Virus record (IMG/VR): IMGVR_UViG_3300044712_000810
Location: 124,001-188,000 of that record
Reading direction: 5' to 3' (one strand)
Length of the DNA: 64,000 nt
Origin: a virus
This document shows positions 26,606-33,656 of the stretch, one piece after another. The position numbers and the translations under genes were made by a program. Under the pieces are notes generated by a model. The model worked only from the letters and a program-made list of their open reading frames with translations. It did no database searches and was not told the DNA's origin. How positions within the stretch are numbered: position 1 is the first letter of the stretch; each line of letters opens with the position of its first letter.

Positions 26606-26772
26606 TGTCCAACGAAGAACAGAAACGTGACTCTGCCGGTGATGTCGTTGAAGATGTTTTCGATATCGCGGGTGAAGTTCTTGGCGGTATCGGTGAAGTT
26701 GCAAGTGGAGCCGCAGAAGTTGCTGGAGACGTCATCGGTGGCATCGTCGGTGGAATTGCCGACATCTTCTAA
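26605..26772 (+). CDS. Amphipathic Gly/Ala/Val repeat protein
   Basis: A 55-residue protein overlapping the previous stop by one base. After a polar start the chain is a regular alternation of small and hydrophobic residues with one acidic residue about every third or fourth position (FDIAGEVLGGIGEVASGA). This predicts a long amphipathic helix that may associate with membranes. No family recognised. Confidence 0.7.
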   Translation: MSNEEQKRDSAGDVVEDVFDIAGEVLGGIGEVASGAAEVAGDVIGGIVGGIADIF

Positions 26773-26783
26773 TGGAGGACAAC

Positions 26784-26846
26784 ATGGATGACTCGATGTG
26801 GTTCCTCTTTATAATATTTATTATACTGTTCATGGCAAACAGTTAA
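26784..26846 (+). CDS. Very small membrane peptide
   Basis: A 20-residue peptide, almost entirely one hydrophobic segment (MWFLFIIFIILFMAN). GGAGG lies seven bases upstream and a terminator follows directly, so it is probably the last real gene of the operon. Confidence 0.5.
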   Translation: MDDSMWFLFIIFIILFMANS

Positions 26847-26850
26847 CAAC

Positions 26851-26876
26851 AAGGCCCTTCGGGGCCTTTCTTATTG
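26851..26876. terminator. Terminator of the 26.0-26.8 kb operon
   Basis: AAGGCCC-TTCG-GGGCCTT hairpin followed by TCTTATT. The same stem-loop recurs at 51.26 and 56.19 kb. Confidence 0.88.
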
Positions 26877-27491
26877 TTTAGAATATAATACATAAATAAC
26901 ATCACCAGTTTGTAAAACTTGTTCTAAGTTATATCCATCCCAACGTAATTTACGATTGTCATCAAGATCAATTGTATAATCAACATCAAGAAGTTGTGTA
27001 GTTCCTCCTGGTATTGCCACTAAAAATTTCATCCGACTAAATGGCACATAATCTAAGTATATCATTTTACTGGTAACCATTTCATTGGTAAGAGTATAAA
27101 TTCTTACTTCAATATTATCACCAGTGTTTCCACCAGTTGGATGATTAGCTAAGTGATCCTGAAACTGTGTATAAAATGTATTTAAGTCTTCAGCACGAAT
27201 AGGTGAACCCTTACCGTAATAAGTAATAGTGACAGGAGTGTTAGATGCTGATGCATGAAAAAATACTTCACAATTTTTATAATTAACGTAAAACTGACCT
27301 TGTTGTGGAGGATAGTTATTTACTCTTGACATATTATTGACAATAGGTGCAGGCGATACTGAACCATCATCTGGTCTTTCTTTTAAATCGATTTTAAATG
27401 GTGAAGAACTCGATACTGTTAATGTTTCCGATATTTGAATAGGATCCCAAGTACCATCTGGTTTGATTCTTAATGGTTGTACAGGTAACAT
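26871..27491 (-). CDS. Virion structural protein
   Basis: A 206-residue beta-rich protein with no signal or TM. Motifs such as QGQFYVNYKNCEVFFHAS, VTITYYGKGSPIRAEDLN and VDYTIDLDDNRKLRWDG are of the kind found in phage baseplate/fibre-connector proteins, where a field-and-offset description repeats. It is the most upstream gene of the late minus-strand block in this window. Confidence 0.65.
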   Translation of the reverse strand: MLPVQPLRIKPDGTWDPIQISETLTVSSSSPFKIDLKERPDDGSVSPAPIVNNMSRVNNYPPQQGQFYVNYKNCEVFFHASASNTPVTITYYGKGSPIRAEDLNTFYTQFQDHLANHPTGGNTGDNIEVRIYTLTNEMVTSKMIYLDYVPFSRMKFLVAIPGGTTQLLDVDYTIDLDDNRKLRWDGYNLEQVLQTGDVIYVLYSKQ

Positions 27492-28170
27492 GTCATATTG
27501 CTCCTAATTGATTTGATACTGATTGAATATTGTTTTGATTTTTCTTTGTTTTTCTTCCTTTTGTTGCTTTGAAAGACATGATCTTTTGTGGCCACATTTA
27601 GATCTATATTTTTTAAACGAAGTGCCGCCACAACCTTACAAATCATAAGGGAAGGTATGATGTAAATAGTTACATCACATACAGAATTTTAGGAATAATT
27701 CAATCAGTTATTTTTTCTATTTATAATTACTATGTATTTCTCATGTGTTTCAAAAGTATTCCTATGTGAATTGTAAAATGTCTAATTGTAGTAGTTAATC
27801 GCAAAAGGATATCTGTAAGCAATCTAATTTTTCTGGTAGTAACTCTTTAAGAATTACTACTGTTACAAGCTTACACTTATCTTATTTTTTACGAAACATT
27901 CTACTACCTTTCAAAGTATTCGTAAAAACAAGTAAATACACAAGTTTTTACTTTTCCCTTATGATTACTTTAAGTATTCATTTTTTCATTAAGCATCTAA
28001 TATTTACCATTTTTGCATCTAGTCATCTTGCATTTGCTTCTGACTATTAATAATATACAAATAGTTACGGTTTTACGATCAATCATATACGGCATAAGGG
28101 GTTATATTTTTCCAAAGTGTATTATTTTCGATTATACTGATTGAAATTTTATTTAAGAGAGTTTAATCTA
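27492..28170. ncRNA. Structured non-coding stretch, candidate RNA or intron
   Basis: No complete gene is seen here. The stretch holds many inverted repeats: a long-range 12-bp pairing between 27641-27652 and 27955-27966; a nested arm 27814-27820/27869-27875 enclosing 27836-27842/27854-27860; 27886-27894 with 27920-27928; and a near-perfect hairpin at 27655-27682. It may be a large phage RNA on either strand, or (see the split zinc-ribbon entry) a self-splicing-type insertion read on the minus strand. No TATAGAAAT motif lies within it. Confidence 0.45.
27507..28095 (-). pseudogene. Zinc-ribbon gene apparently interrupted by about 0.4 kb
   Basis: On the minus strand, 28095 to about 28057 reads MPYMIDRKTVTIC. 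Further on, 27632 to 27507 is open in one frame with no start codon and directly after a TAA: GCGGTSFKKYRSKCGHKRSC, then a basic helical tail to a stop. Joined, they form a normal Cys-x2-Cys...Cys-x2-His...Cys zinc ribbon. The roughly 420 bases between them are non-coding and highly structured. A self-splicing intron or a disrupted gene would both fit. The exact junction cannot be set. Confidence 0.4.
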
Positions 28171-28350
28171 TCACTTCTTGAAATTATTTTTTTTGATACT
28201 ATGTAAACTGTCAACTATGGCATTTGTCATTTCATTTCCAGAACAAATACTACATTCCCATTTTGAAGTTTCTAATGTTATATCAGGTTTGTATTTCTGC
28301 CATGTTTGTCTACCACACTTAGAACATTGTTGAAAATTCCAAATAGGCAT
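28171..28350 (-). CDS. Small zinc-ribbon protein
   Basis: A 59-residue protein. C9-x2-C12 (QQCSKCGRQTW) and C34-x2-C37 (WECSICSGNE) form a zinc ribbon; the C-terminus is helical and basic. No TATAGAAAT motif precedes it. It lies just upstream (minus strand) of the interrupted zinc-ribbon region and could be related to it. Confidence 0.65.
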   Translation of the reverse strand: MPIWNFQQCSKCGRQTWQKYKPDITLETSKWECSICSGNEMTNAIVDSLHSIKKNNFKK

Positions 28351-28379
28351 CTATAATCCTTTTATATTTATTAATATCA

Positions 28380-28388
28380 TATAGAAAT
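28380..28388 (+). promoter_or_regulatory. Early-type TATAGAAAT motif
   Basis: TATAGAAAT 18 bases upstream of the ATG at 28407, with AGGAGG between. First promoter of the plus-strand early region. Confidence 0.8.
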
Positions 28389-28406
28389 AGTAAATCAGGA
28401 GGCACT

Positions 28407-28544
28407 ATGAATAAACCTGAACAACGGCGATTATGGGCTCTTGAGCTTAAACGTACTGGATGGTCAGTTCGTAATATTGCAAAAATGTTACGATACTGTT
28501 ATCTTTTAGACATAAAAGATCAAACCTATTTCGGTTGGTATTAA
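28407..28544 (+). CDS. Small helix-turn-helix-like protein
   Basis: A 45-residue protein. RRLWALELKRTGWSVRNIAK looks like the first two helices of a helix-turn-helix (compare resolvase or transposase HTH starts), followed by a hydrophobic tail. The protein is too short for a full DNA-binding domain. Confidence 0.6.
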   Translation: MNKPEQRRLWALELKRTGWSVRNIAKMLRYCYLLDIKDQTYFGWY

Positions 28545-28555
28545 GGAGAACTCAT

Positions 28556-28840
28556 ATGCTAATTGAAGAACCGGGTTTTGATATAAAAGTTTTAACCCAA
28601 CAAGAAATTCTGGAATATACTGATAAAGAGTATGAATCAGAATACTACGTTAAATACGATTGTTGTGATCATATGGCAATCAAATATGAACGTGGTCCTG
28701 ATGGGAATTATAAACAATACATTTTGGACGAGAAGAGTGACAAAAAAATCTTCATGTCAGATATACATCATGATGCATTAATCATGAAACTCTGGCGTCA
28801 TGCAAAATACGAAACGTGTAAAGTTTTAATAACAATATAA
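28556..28840 (+). CDS. Hypothetical early protein
   Basis: A 94-residue protein. The ATG at 28556 has AAGGAG seven bases upstream and follows the previous stop by 11 bases. Mixed alpha/beta composition with a Cys pair (YDCCDHMAIKYE) in the middle. No family recognised. Confidence 0.7.
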   Translation: MLIEEPGFDIKVLTQQEILEYTDKEYESEYYVKYDCCDHMAIKYERGPDGNYKQYILDEKSDKKIFMSDIHHDALIMKLWRHAKYETCKVLITI

Positions 28841-28853
28841 CTGGAGGCACAAC

Positions 28854-29009
28854 ATGCATTTGTTGAGTAAACTTTCACAGTTTGAACTTGTCCTGGTTTC
28901 ACAAAGCATCGCCCTTCTTCTGGGCGTCATTCTCAGCAAGGCATTCAAGCCCAGCTATCAGACGCATGAAGAGTGGCGTCGGGAATACTACGCCAGGAAG
29001 AAAGCTTAA
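28854..29009 (+). CDS. Small membrane protein, GC-rich
   Basis: A 51-residue protein. A hydrophobic helix (LVLVSQSIALLLGVILSKA) is followed by a basic tail (RREYYARKKA). Codons are markedly more GC-rich than its neighbours, as in a few other genes of this window. GGAGG lies upstream and a terminator follows. Confidence 0.7.
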   Translation: MHLLSKLSQFELVLVSQSIALLLGVILSKAFKPSYQTHEEWRREYYARKKA

Positions 29010-29010
29010 A

Positions 29011-29045
29011 AAGTGGGGCTTCGGCCCCGCTTAATTTTTTTTAAT
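29011..29045 (+). terminator. Rho-independent terminator
   Basis: AGTGGGGC-TTCG-GCCCCGCTT followed by AATTTTTTTTAATTTT. Confidence 0.92.
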
Positions 29046-29059
29046 TTTCTCGATTTTGA

Positions 29060-29068
29060 CATAGAAAT
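29060..29068 (+). promoter_or_regulatory. Early-type motif, CATAGAAAT variant
   Basis: CATAGAAAT 35 bases upstream of the ATG at 29104. Confidence 0.75.
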
Positions 29069-29082
29069 ATTTCATTAGGTGG

Positions 29083-29104
29083 TGGTATGTATGGAGGCAT
29101 ACCA
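29083..29104 (+). promoter_or_regulatory. RBS-sequestering hairpin
   Basis: TGGTATG at 29083-29089 pairs with CATACCA at 29098-29104. The loop TATGGAGG holds the Shine-Dalgarno sequence, and the last paired base is the A of the start codon. The 29104 gene may be under structure-dependent translation. Confidence 0.55.
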
Positions 29105-29238
29105 TGTTCTGGATAATTTCATCCCTTCTCCTTATTGGCAGTCTTTCATCTGGCAATAAGGACTGGATCATCTTCGCTTTGATAGTCACATTCGGTTGTG
29201 GCATGATCAGATCGAAGAGAGGTCCACTGAAACTATAA
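29104..29238 (+). CDS. Small membrane protein
   Basis: A 44-residue protein with two hydrophobic stretches (WIISSLLLIGSL and WIIFALIVTFGCGMI) and a basic end. Its RBS lies in a hairpin loop. The next 150 bases contain no gene but have small inverted repeats (AAGTG/CACTT at 29346-29360). Confidence 0.65.
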   Translation: MFWIISSLLLIGSLSSGNKDWIIFALIVTFGCGMIRSKRGPLKL

Positions 29239-29387
29239 CCCCCGCTTGACTGTGGTAGTCAGGCTTGTTCCAATATCTAACCAGGGCGTAGTGACGTTTA
29301 CTCGTCGGCTCATGTAAATGAGTAACCCGGAAAGTTTTGGAAGGTAAGTGAGAACGCACTTATCTTCTTGAATATTTGTTTTTTTTA

Positions 29388-29396
29388 TATAGAAAT
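29388..29396 (+). promoter_or_regulatory. Early-type TATAGAAAT motif
   Basis: TATAGAAAT 23 bases upstream of the ATG at 29420, with AAGGAGG between. Confidence 0.82.
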
Positions 29397-29419
29397 ATAT
29401 AATAAACAAGGAGGCAAAC

Positions 29420-29602
29420 ATGAAAGTTTTCGAAGAGATTTTTAAAGTGGCTGAAGAACAGTTCATGAAAGTCAATAAACCTGTTGAAAAAGGGGATTCG
29501 TTGGAAATTGAAATCCCCAATGTTGAGGATGAAGCTGGTCTTAGGCTGGTCTTTCTCGAGAACGGTTTTGACTACATTGAAGGAATGATGGTGAAGTTAT
29601 GA
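29420..29602 (+). CDS. Small acidic early protein
   Basis: A 60-residue acidic protein (MKVFEEIFKVAEEQFMKV, IPNVEDEAGLRLVFL) predicted alpha/beta. Its stop overlaps the next ATG by 4 bases, so the pair is translationally coupled. Confidence 0.75.
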   Translation: MKVFEEIFKVAEEQFMKVNKPVEKGDSLEIEIPNVEDEAGLRLVFLENGFDYIEGMMVKL

Positions 29603-29931
29603 GACTAAAAGAACCTGAATTCGTCAAGAAGCTCGAAATGTTCGAAAAGGACCTTGCCGAGCTTTGTAAAGTTTACGGAGTCATCTCAGTGGCAGGAATC
29701 CTGTCCATTAAGTTGACAGAAGGTGACATTAACACATTAAAAGAAGCACGTCCTGAAATAGCGGACAAACTCTCGGATCAGGACATGATCGCTTCAGTCC
29801 AACGATTCGAGTACGAAGAAAATCCAGGAAATCTGGATCACATGAAGGCTGAGTCTGTAAGGGCAACATTTACGGAATTGATACAAACGGCGAAAGCACA
29901 AGTTGAAGCCACAAAAGCAACAACGCAATAA
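29599..29931 (+). CDS. Hypothetical helical early protein
   Basis: A 110-residue protein, mostly helical and charged. One segment (VYGVISVAGILSIKL) is hydrophobic but too short for a sure TM. No family recognised. Confidence 0.75.
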   Translation: MRLKEPEFVKKLEMFEKDLAELCKVYGVISVAGILSIKLTEGDINTLKEARPEIADKLSDQDMIASVQRFEYEENPGNLDHMKAESVRATFTELIQTAKAQVEATKATTQ

Positions 29932-29941
29932 GGACGGACAG

Positions 29942-30022
29942 ATGGAATTCATAATGACCTGTCTAGTCTTTGGAGCTGCAGGGTATTTCCTGCGCCTTCT
30001 GGTAGAGAAGGTAAAACGATAA
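29942..30022 (+). CDS. Very small membrane peptide
   Basis: A 26-residue peptide with one hydrophobic segment (FIMTCLVFGAAGYFLRLLV) and a basic end. Only a weak GGAC upstream. It fits between the previous gene and the terminator. Confidence 0.45.
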   Translation: MEFIMTCLVFGAAGYFLRLLVEKVKR

Positions 30023-30023
30023 C

Positions 30024-30049
30024 GGGTGGGCCGCAAGGCCCGCCTTTAA
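30024..30049. terminator. Terminator between convergent genes
   Basis: GGGTGGGCC-GCAA-GGCCCGCC followed by TTTAATG; serves the plus operon and probably the minus gene at 30046. Confidence 0.85.
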
Positions 30050-30474
30050 TGTTTATTTGTTTTAAGTAATAACCATTGTGTTTCATTATTATCTTTACCA
30101 GGATATTTAATAAACGCAAATGTTCCTTTTATTTTTTGACCATTAAAGTTTACTAAAATTTTAGAATCATCCCATGATAATATAGTACAATATCCATAAT
30201 CATATTTAGATACTTTACCTGCACCATAATTTGGTTCACTTATTTCACCTTCAAAATCACCCCATGAAAGATCATGATCCGGTTGCATGAATACTGCAAT
30301 TTTTTGACTTGTATTAAAAATTAAGTTAGTGAGTTTTTTGGTGGCCCAAGATTTATAAACTCCATCTTTTTCAATACGTATATCGTAATGTGTACCCGAT
30401 TTAATAGCATCATGCTTCTGAATTACAAATTGGGGTCCGCCTTTACTTTCTAAAAGAGTAAGAATACTTAACAT
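30046..30474 (-). CDS. LigD-type 3'-phosphoesterase with leader peptide
   Basis: A 142-residue protein. Residues 1-9 (MLSILTLLE) are the shared leader with an L-L-E cleavage-type site. Residues 15-140 are the phosphoesterase domain found at the N-terminus of LigD: FVIQKHDAIKSGTHYDIRIE (H21, H29, D31, R33), GVYKSWATKK, PDHDLSWGDFEGEI (H67), YGAGKV (Y83) and QWLLLKTNK. All residues known to be needed in bacterial LigD PE are conserved. It removes 3' phosphates or ribonucleotides from DNA ends before ligation. It lies on the late strand among early genes, which together with the leader suggests packaging in the virion. The ATG at 30474 has GGAG seven bases upstream. Confidence 0.9.
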   Translation of the reverse strand: MLSILTLLESKGGPQFVIQKHDAIKSGTHYDIRIEKDGVYKSWATKKLTNLIFNTSQKIAVFMQPDHDLSWGDFEGEISEPNYGAGKVSKYDYGYCTILSWDDSKILVNFNGQKIKGTFAFIKYPGKDNNETQWLLLKTNKH

Positions 30475-30475
30475 G

Positions 30476-30901
30476 TTATACTCCAAAATTATCTTTAATA
30501 ATTTTTATTTTGTCTTGATCTTTTGGTCTATTTAGTTTTTCATAAAATTTAAGTAATAACTGTGGAGACATAAACATCCAACCACTAATCTTTACTGTAT
30601 GATTTTTAAGTTCATCAAATGACATATTAAACATTTCTATTTTATTAGAAAACTCAAACATATTATCTTGTGTTTTATATATGCTATTTTCCGATTTACT
30701 TACATCGTTGCGTTTTATTAATTCGTTATATATTTTATTTGAAACACATACATCAAGATCTCTATTTGATGGTATTAAGTTTTTAACAACCAATAATGCA
30801 CTTCCACAAAAAACTATATCTGTTTTTGGTATATTAAATTGTTTAACTTTTTCAATATGATTAAGATTAAGTTCGGTTAAAAGAGTAAGAATACTTAACA
30901 T
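30476..30901 (-). CDS. Nucleotidyltransferase-fold protein with leader peptide
   Basis: A 141-residue protein. The ATG at 30901 has GGAG upstream. The first 24 bases are identical to those of the phosphoesterase gene that follows, giving MLSILTLL. The core has the pol-beta nucleotidyltransferase signature: G33-S34 (VFCGSALLV) and D48-x-D50 (NRDLDVCV). A third acidic residue and nucleotide-binding details cannot be assigned. Related folds include tRNA or antibiotic nucleotidyltransferases and toxins. Probably co-transcribed with the phosphoesterase. Confidence 0.78.
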   Translation of the reverse strand: MLSILTLLTELNLNHIEKVKQFNIPKTDIVFCGSALLVVKNLIPSNRDLDVCVSNKIYNELIKRNDVSKSENSIYKTQDNMFEFSNKIEMFNMSFDELKNHTVKISGWMFMSPQLLLKFYEKLNRPKDQDKIKIIKDNFGV

Positions 30902-30939
30902 GTGATTACTCCAAAAATATTTTATTTTTGTATGTTTTA

Positions 30940-30948
30940 TATAGAAAT
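30940..30948 (+). promoter_or_regulatory. Early-type TATAGAAAT motif
   Basis: TATAGAAAT 55 bases upstream of the 31004 ATG, divergent from the leader-peptide genes. Confidence 0.78.
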
Positions 30949-31003
30949 ATTGAATTGACAAGAGATGTAGTATCTCTTATTTATTTTAAAAAGGAGGATA
31001 CGA

Positions 31004-31435
31004 ATGGCAGTTAAATTTGGTGACAGAAGCCTTATTTGTTCAACTGGCAAATCTGTCAGATTCGATGACAACACGGTTTGTGTTGTTGATGCGTTGATGG
31101 CTATTTTGCCACAAATGACTTCGTCAAATGGAGTACGTGTAAGATTGCAACACGCAATGACAAGTGACAAAAGTCTTATTGTCACTACCAGAAAATTTGC
31201 ACCTGGATATAATGGTGCGCCATTTTACACGTGTGATCGACAAAATTTCATGAGGATCGTTGAGTATTGTGTTGCCGAACAACAACAGAAAAACAACGAC
31301 TCTTCAAAACGTGGAAGAGATTTGTATCATGTTGATTGGGAAATCGTATCACAAGTCGAACAGGCATTCGACAAGTGGAATGGAAAAACTTGGTTTCCAC
31401 CAAGACCCATTGACACCGTGATGCGTAAACTCTAG
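31004..31435 (+). CDS. Hypothetical early protein
   Basis: A 143-residue basic protein with AAGGAGG upstream. Segments RSLICSTGKSVRFDDNTVC, FAPGYNGAPFYTCDRQNF and KWNGKTWFPPRPIDTVMRK show no known family. A single-gene transcription unit. Confidence 0.78.
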   Translation: MAVKFGDRSLICSTGKSVRFDDNTVCVVDALMAILPQMTSSNGVRVRLQHAMTSDKSLIVTTRKFAPGYNGAPFYTCDRQNFMRIVEYCVAEQQQKNNDSSKRGRDLYHVDWEIVSQVEQAFDKWNGKTWFPPRPIDTVMRKL

Positions 31436-31442
31436 TCAGAAT

Positions 31443-31474
31443 GGGGGAGTTATGTCTCCCCCATTTTTTTTATT
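31443..31474 (+). terminator. Rho-independent terminator
   Basis: GGGGGAG-TTATGT-CTCCCCC followed by ATTTTTTTTATTTTT. Confidence 0.92.
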
Positions 31475-31487
31475 TTTATGTTTTTTA

Positions 31488-31496
31488 TATAGAAAT
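31488..31496 (+). promoter_or_regulatory. Early-type TATAGAAAT motif
   Basis: TATAGAAAT 24 bases upstream of the 31521 ATG with AAAGGAG between. Confidence 0.82.
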
Positions 31497-31520
31497 TGTG
31501 ATGTAACAAAAGGAGCATTT

Positions 31521-31739
31521 ATGATTCAGATGGCCACTGTTGATCCATGGCATCAGATTCGACTTGATCTAGAGCTTGTCATTGCGGCCGAAAAAAATTG
31601 GGCTATTCAACATGCTAAAGCAAGAAAACTACCAAGACTCACTGGTAAAAATTCAAGTTCATGTGGTAGGAAGATTCGTAATCTTCCTCATAACCAATTT
31701 CTCGAAGAAGATTTTTACGGCGTTTGTGTCCTTAATTAA
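31521..31739 (+). CDS. Small early protein
   Basis: A 72-residue protein starting at the ATG seven bases after AGGAG. Basic middle (KARKLPRLTGKNSSSCGRK). Function unknown. Confidence 0.7.
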   Translation: MIQMATVDPWHQIRLDLELVIAAEKNWAIQHAKARKLPRLTGKNSSSCGRKIRNLPHNQFLEEDFYGVCVLN

Positions 31740-31743
31740 TAAT

Positions 31744-31768
31744 AAAGGGCCAAATAGGCCTTTTATTA
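31744..31768 (+). terminator. Weak terminator hairpin
   Basis: AAAGGGCC-AAATA-GGCCTTTT with a T-run; shorter than the others. Confidence 0.65.
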
Positions 31769-31790
31769 AATTAAATATTTGTTGTTTTTA

Positions 31791-31799
31791 TATAGAAAT
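31791..31799 (+). promoter_or_regulatory. Early-type TATAGAAAT motif
   Basis: TATAGAAAT 68 bases upstream of the highly codon-biased gene at 31868. Confidence 0.8.
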
Positions 31800-31867
31800 A
31801 GTTGTGTGATGTCGAATTATGTTTGGAGAATTTTATTCTTCTAATCAACCTTTAAAAGGAGATGACT

Positions 31868-32545
31868 ATGTCCATCAACAACCTGACGCAGTTCTTCCGA
31901 CCGAACAACAAGATCGTTCCCGTGATCAACGAGGAAACCGGCGAGCCTGTCATCAACGAGAAGACCGGCAAACCTTCCATGACAGTGAAACACGGCGAAC
32001 CCAAGGGCGCTTTCTACGGCTTCACCAAGGACGGCAAGATCAACATCGGTTGGTCTCTGTGCAACAACCACGACCGTTTCTGCAGGAACACGGCGATTCA
32101 GATCGCCAAAACCCGCGCCGAAGCCTTCGCCAAGATGAACGTCCTGGAAGTGCCTCACAGCATGGCCGATCAGTTCACCAGGTTCCTCGACCGCTGCAAA
32201 CGCTGCTTCGACACCAGTGAGCTGAACCTGCCCAGGGTCATCTTCAAAAAGTCGATGATTACCACCGGCAGCAAGTTCCTCGACAACGTTCTGAAGAAGG
32301 CAATCAAGATGTTCGCCAAGGGTGATATCGAAGGTTCCTTCAACGTCATGTTCGAGGACGATCTCATCATGTCCATGTTCCACAACATCCAGGAAAACAA
32401 CATGGACGGATATCGCATGTACATGCAGTATATCCTGGCCCAGTACAGCATTGTTCCCGAAGAGTTCGATGCCAAGATTCGTGAGTACCAGATGAGCAAA
32501 TATAATCTGGGCCATATGCTCAAGCAGCCCGAAGTCGAAGCTTAA
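31868..32545 (+). CDS. Abundant-type early protein, unknown function
   Basis: A 225-residue protein. The ATG at 31868 is six bases after AAAAGGAG; an ATG at 31862 touches the RBS. Third positions are strongly C/G (unlike the AT-rich neighbours), a sign of selection for high expression or recent acquisition. The N-terminus has short repeats (PVINEETGEPVINEKTGK). The middle contains FTRFLDRCKRCFDTSELN. No family recognised. It has its own promoter and terminator. Confidence 0.8.
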   Translation: MSINNLTQFFRPNNKIVPVINEETGEPVINEKTGKPSMTVKHGEPKGAFYGFTKDGKINIGWSLCNNHDRFCRNTAIQIAKTRAEAFAKMNVLEVPHSMADQFTRFLDRCKRCFDTSELNLPRVIFKKSMITTGSKFLDNVLKKAIKMFAKGDIEGSFNVMFEDDLIMSMFHNIQENNMDGYRMYMQYILAQYSIVPEEFDAKIREYQMSKYNLGHMLKQPEVEA

Positions 32546-32554
32546 TCTTTAAAT

Positions 32555-32588
32555 GGGGGTGTTATGCACCCCCAATACTTTTATTTTT
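32555..32588 (+). terminator. Rho-independent terminator
   Basis: GGGGGTG-TTATG-CACCCCC followed by AATACTTTTATTTTT. Confidence 0.9.
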
Positions 32589-32598
32589 GTTGTTTTAA

Positions 32599-32607
32599 TA
32601 TAGAAAT
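32599..32607 (+). promoter_or_regulatory. Early-type TATAGAAAT motif
   Basis: TATAGAAAT 23 bases upstream of the 32631 ATG with AAGGAGG between. Confidence 0.82.
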
Positions 32608-32630
32608 TGTAATGTAACAAGGAGGCACAT

Positions 32631-33131
32631 ATGTGCATACAAATAAAAGAATATGAAGTTGATACAAACATCGGCTTTAAAATTCTTGGAAGAACTGATG
32701 GAATTTTACACAGTCCATTCAAGAATGCAGGATGTTGGGATCGTGACCATCCATTTGTAATAGGTGAATTTATGAAACCTGAGGAATTTTCATATCAGGA
32801 ATTCATTGGAGACCAACAACCTGGATGGCATATATATCTTGAAAACCCTTTAACCGATGACCATTCAACTTTCAAAGATGCTGGTCTTTCTAGCTATATT
32901 AGTGGGAAGACAATCATAGCGAATGAAGCTATTGAAATACGAATGGTTGAATTTCGCGGAGTTCGTCAAACAGGATTTTTCGGAATATGTCGAGAACGGT
33001 TAAGATGTGTGGTCGCATCCGAGATGAAAATCCTTCATAAGATCCACGAATTTAAAGTCAGCGAATTTAGATTCGTACATGGTGATATGATGGATCGGCT
33101 TCATGAATGGCAACGCAACAAGGCCGCATAA
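32631..33131 (+). CDS. Hypothetical early protein
   Basis: A 166-residue soluble protein. Segments KILGRTDGILHSPFKNAGCW, PGWHIYLENPLTDD and VRQTGFFGICRERLRC do not match a family I recognise. A single-gene unit. Confidence 0.75.
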   Translation: MCIQIKEYEVDTNIGFKILGRTDGILHSPFKNAGCWDRDHPFVIGEFMKPEEFSYQEFIGDQQPGWHIYLENPLTDDHSTFKDAGLSSYISGKTIIANEAIEIRMVEFRGVRQTGFFGICRERLRCVVASEMKILHKIHEFKVSEFRFVHGDMMDRLHEWQRNKAA

Positions 33132-33141
33132 CACTCCACGT

Positions 33142-33164
33142 AGGAACCACTGCGTGGTTCTTAC
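33142..33164. terminator. Hairpin between convergent genes
   Basis: GAACCAC-TGC-GTGGTTC followed by TTACTT. It serves the plus gene and overlaps the end of the minus gene at 33161. Confidence 0.65.
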
Positions 33165-33619
33165 TTGTGTGCCAACTCAAGTGCTTTTATTACTGATTTA
33201 TTATGTGCGTCGATAGATTTTTCATGTGACTTAATTAAATGTTTTGTTATTTCAGGTGGATTTGCTGGATTACGTATGGCTTGTTGTATTTGACTAAGAC
33301 GTTCTTTATGTGATTGTGCAATAGCCATATGATGTTGTGATAATGCTTGATTATTTTCTTTTTGTAATTGTTCTTTTTGTAATCTTTCTTGTTCTTTTGC
33401 TTGTTTTTCAGCTTCTCTTTGTTGTTCTTTTTGTTTACGTTCTTGTTCTTTTAATTTACGTTCAGCTTCACGTTCTTTCTTTTCTTTATCACGTAATGCT
33501 TTTTCTTTAGCTCTTTCTTTTTCTTTTTGTTTCTTTTCACGCTCACGCATTTTTTGTTCACGTTTTGATTTTTTACTGTTTGTTTCACTTTCTTCGAGGA
33601 TTGTATAAATACTAATCAT
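33161..33619 (-). CDS. Charged coiled-coil protein with leader peptide
   Basis: A 152-residue protein. It starts MISIYTILEE, the shared leader with I-L-E. Residues 15-100 are almost purely Lys, Glu, Arg and Gln in a continuous coiled coil (REREKKQKEKERAKEKAL). The last 50 residues form another helix. The composition is that of a prohead core/scaffold or an internal head protein. GGAG lies seven bases before the ATG at 33619. No TATAGAAAT motif. Confidence 0.75.
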   Translation of the reverse strand: MISIYTILEESETNSKKSKREQKMREREKKQKEKERAKEKALRDKEKKEREAERKLKEQERKQKEQQREAEKQAKEQERLQKEQLQKENNQALSQHHMAIAQSHKERLSQIQQAIRNPANPPEITKHLIKSHEKSIDAHNKSVIKALELAHK

Positions 33620-33656
33620 TATATTCTCCAAATTAATTTGGTTTTTATACTTTTTA

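Noticed and set aside
31819-32515. Alternative frames on both strands over the 31868 gene
   Set aside because: Their length comes from the GC-rich codon pattern of the real gene; they lack an RBS and have improbable composition.
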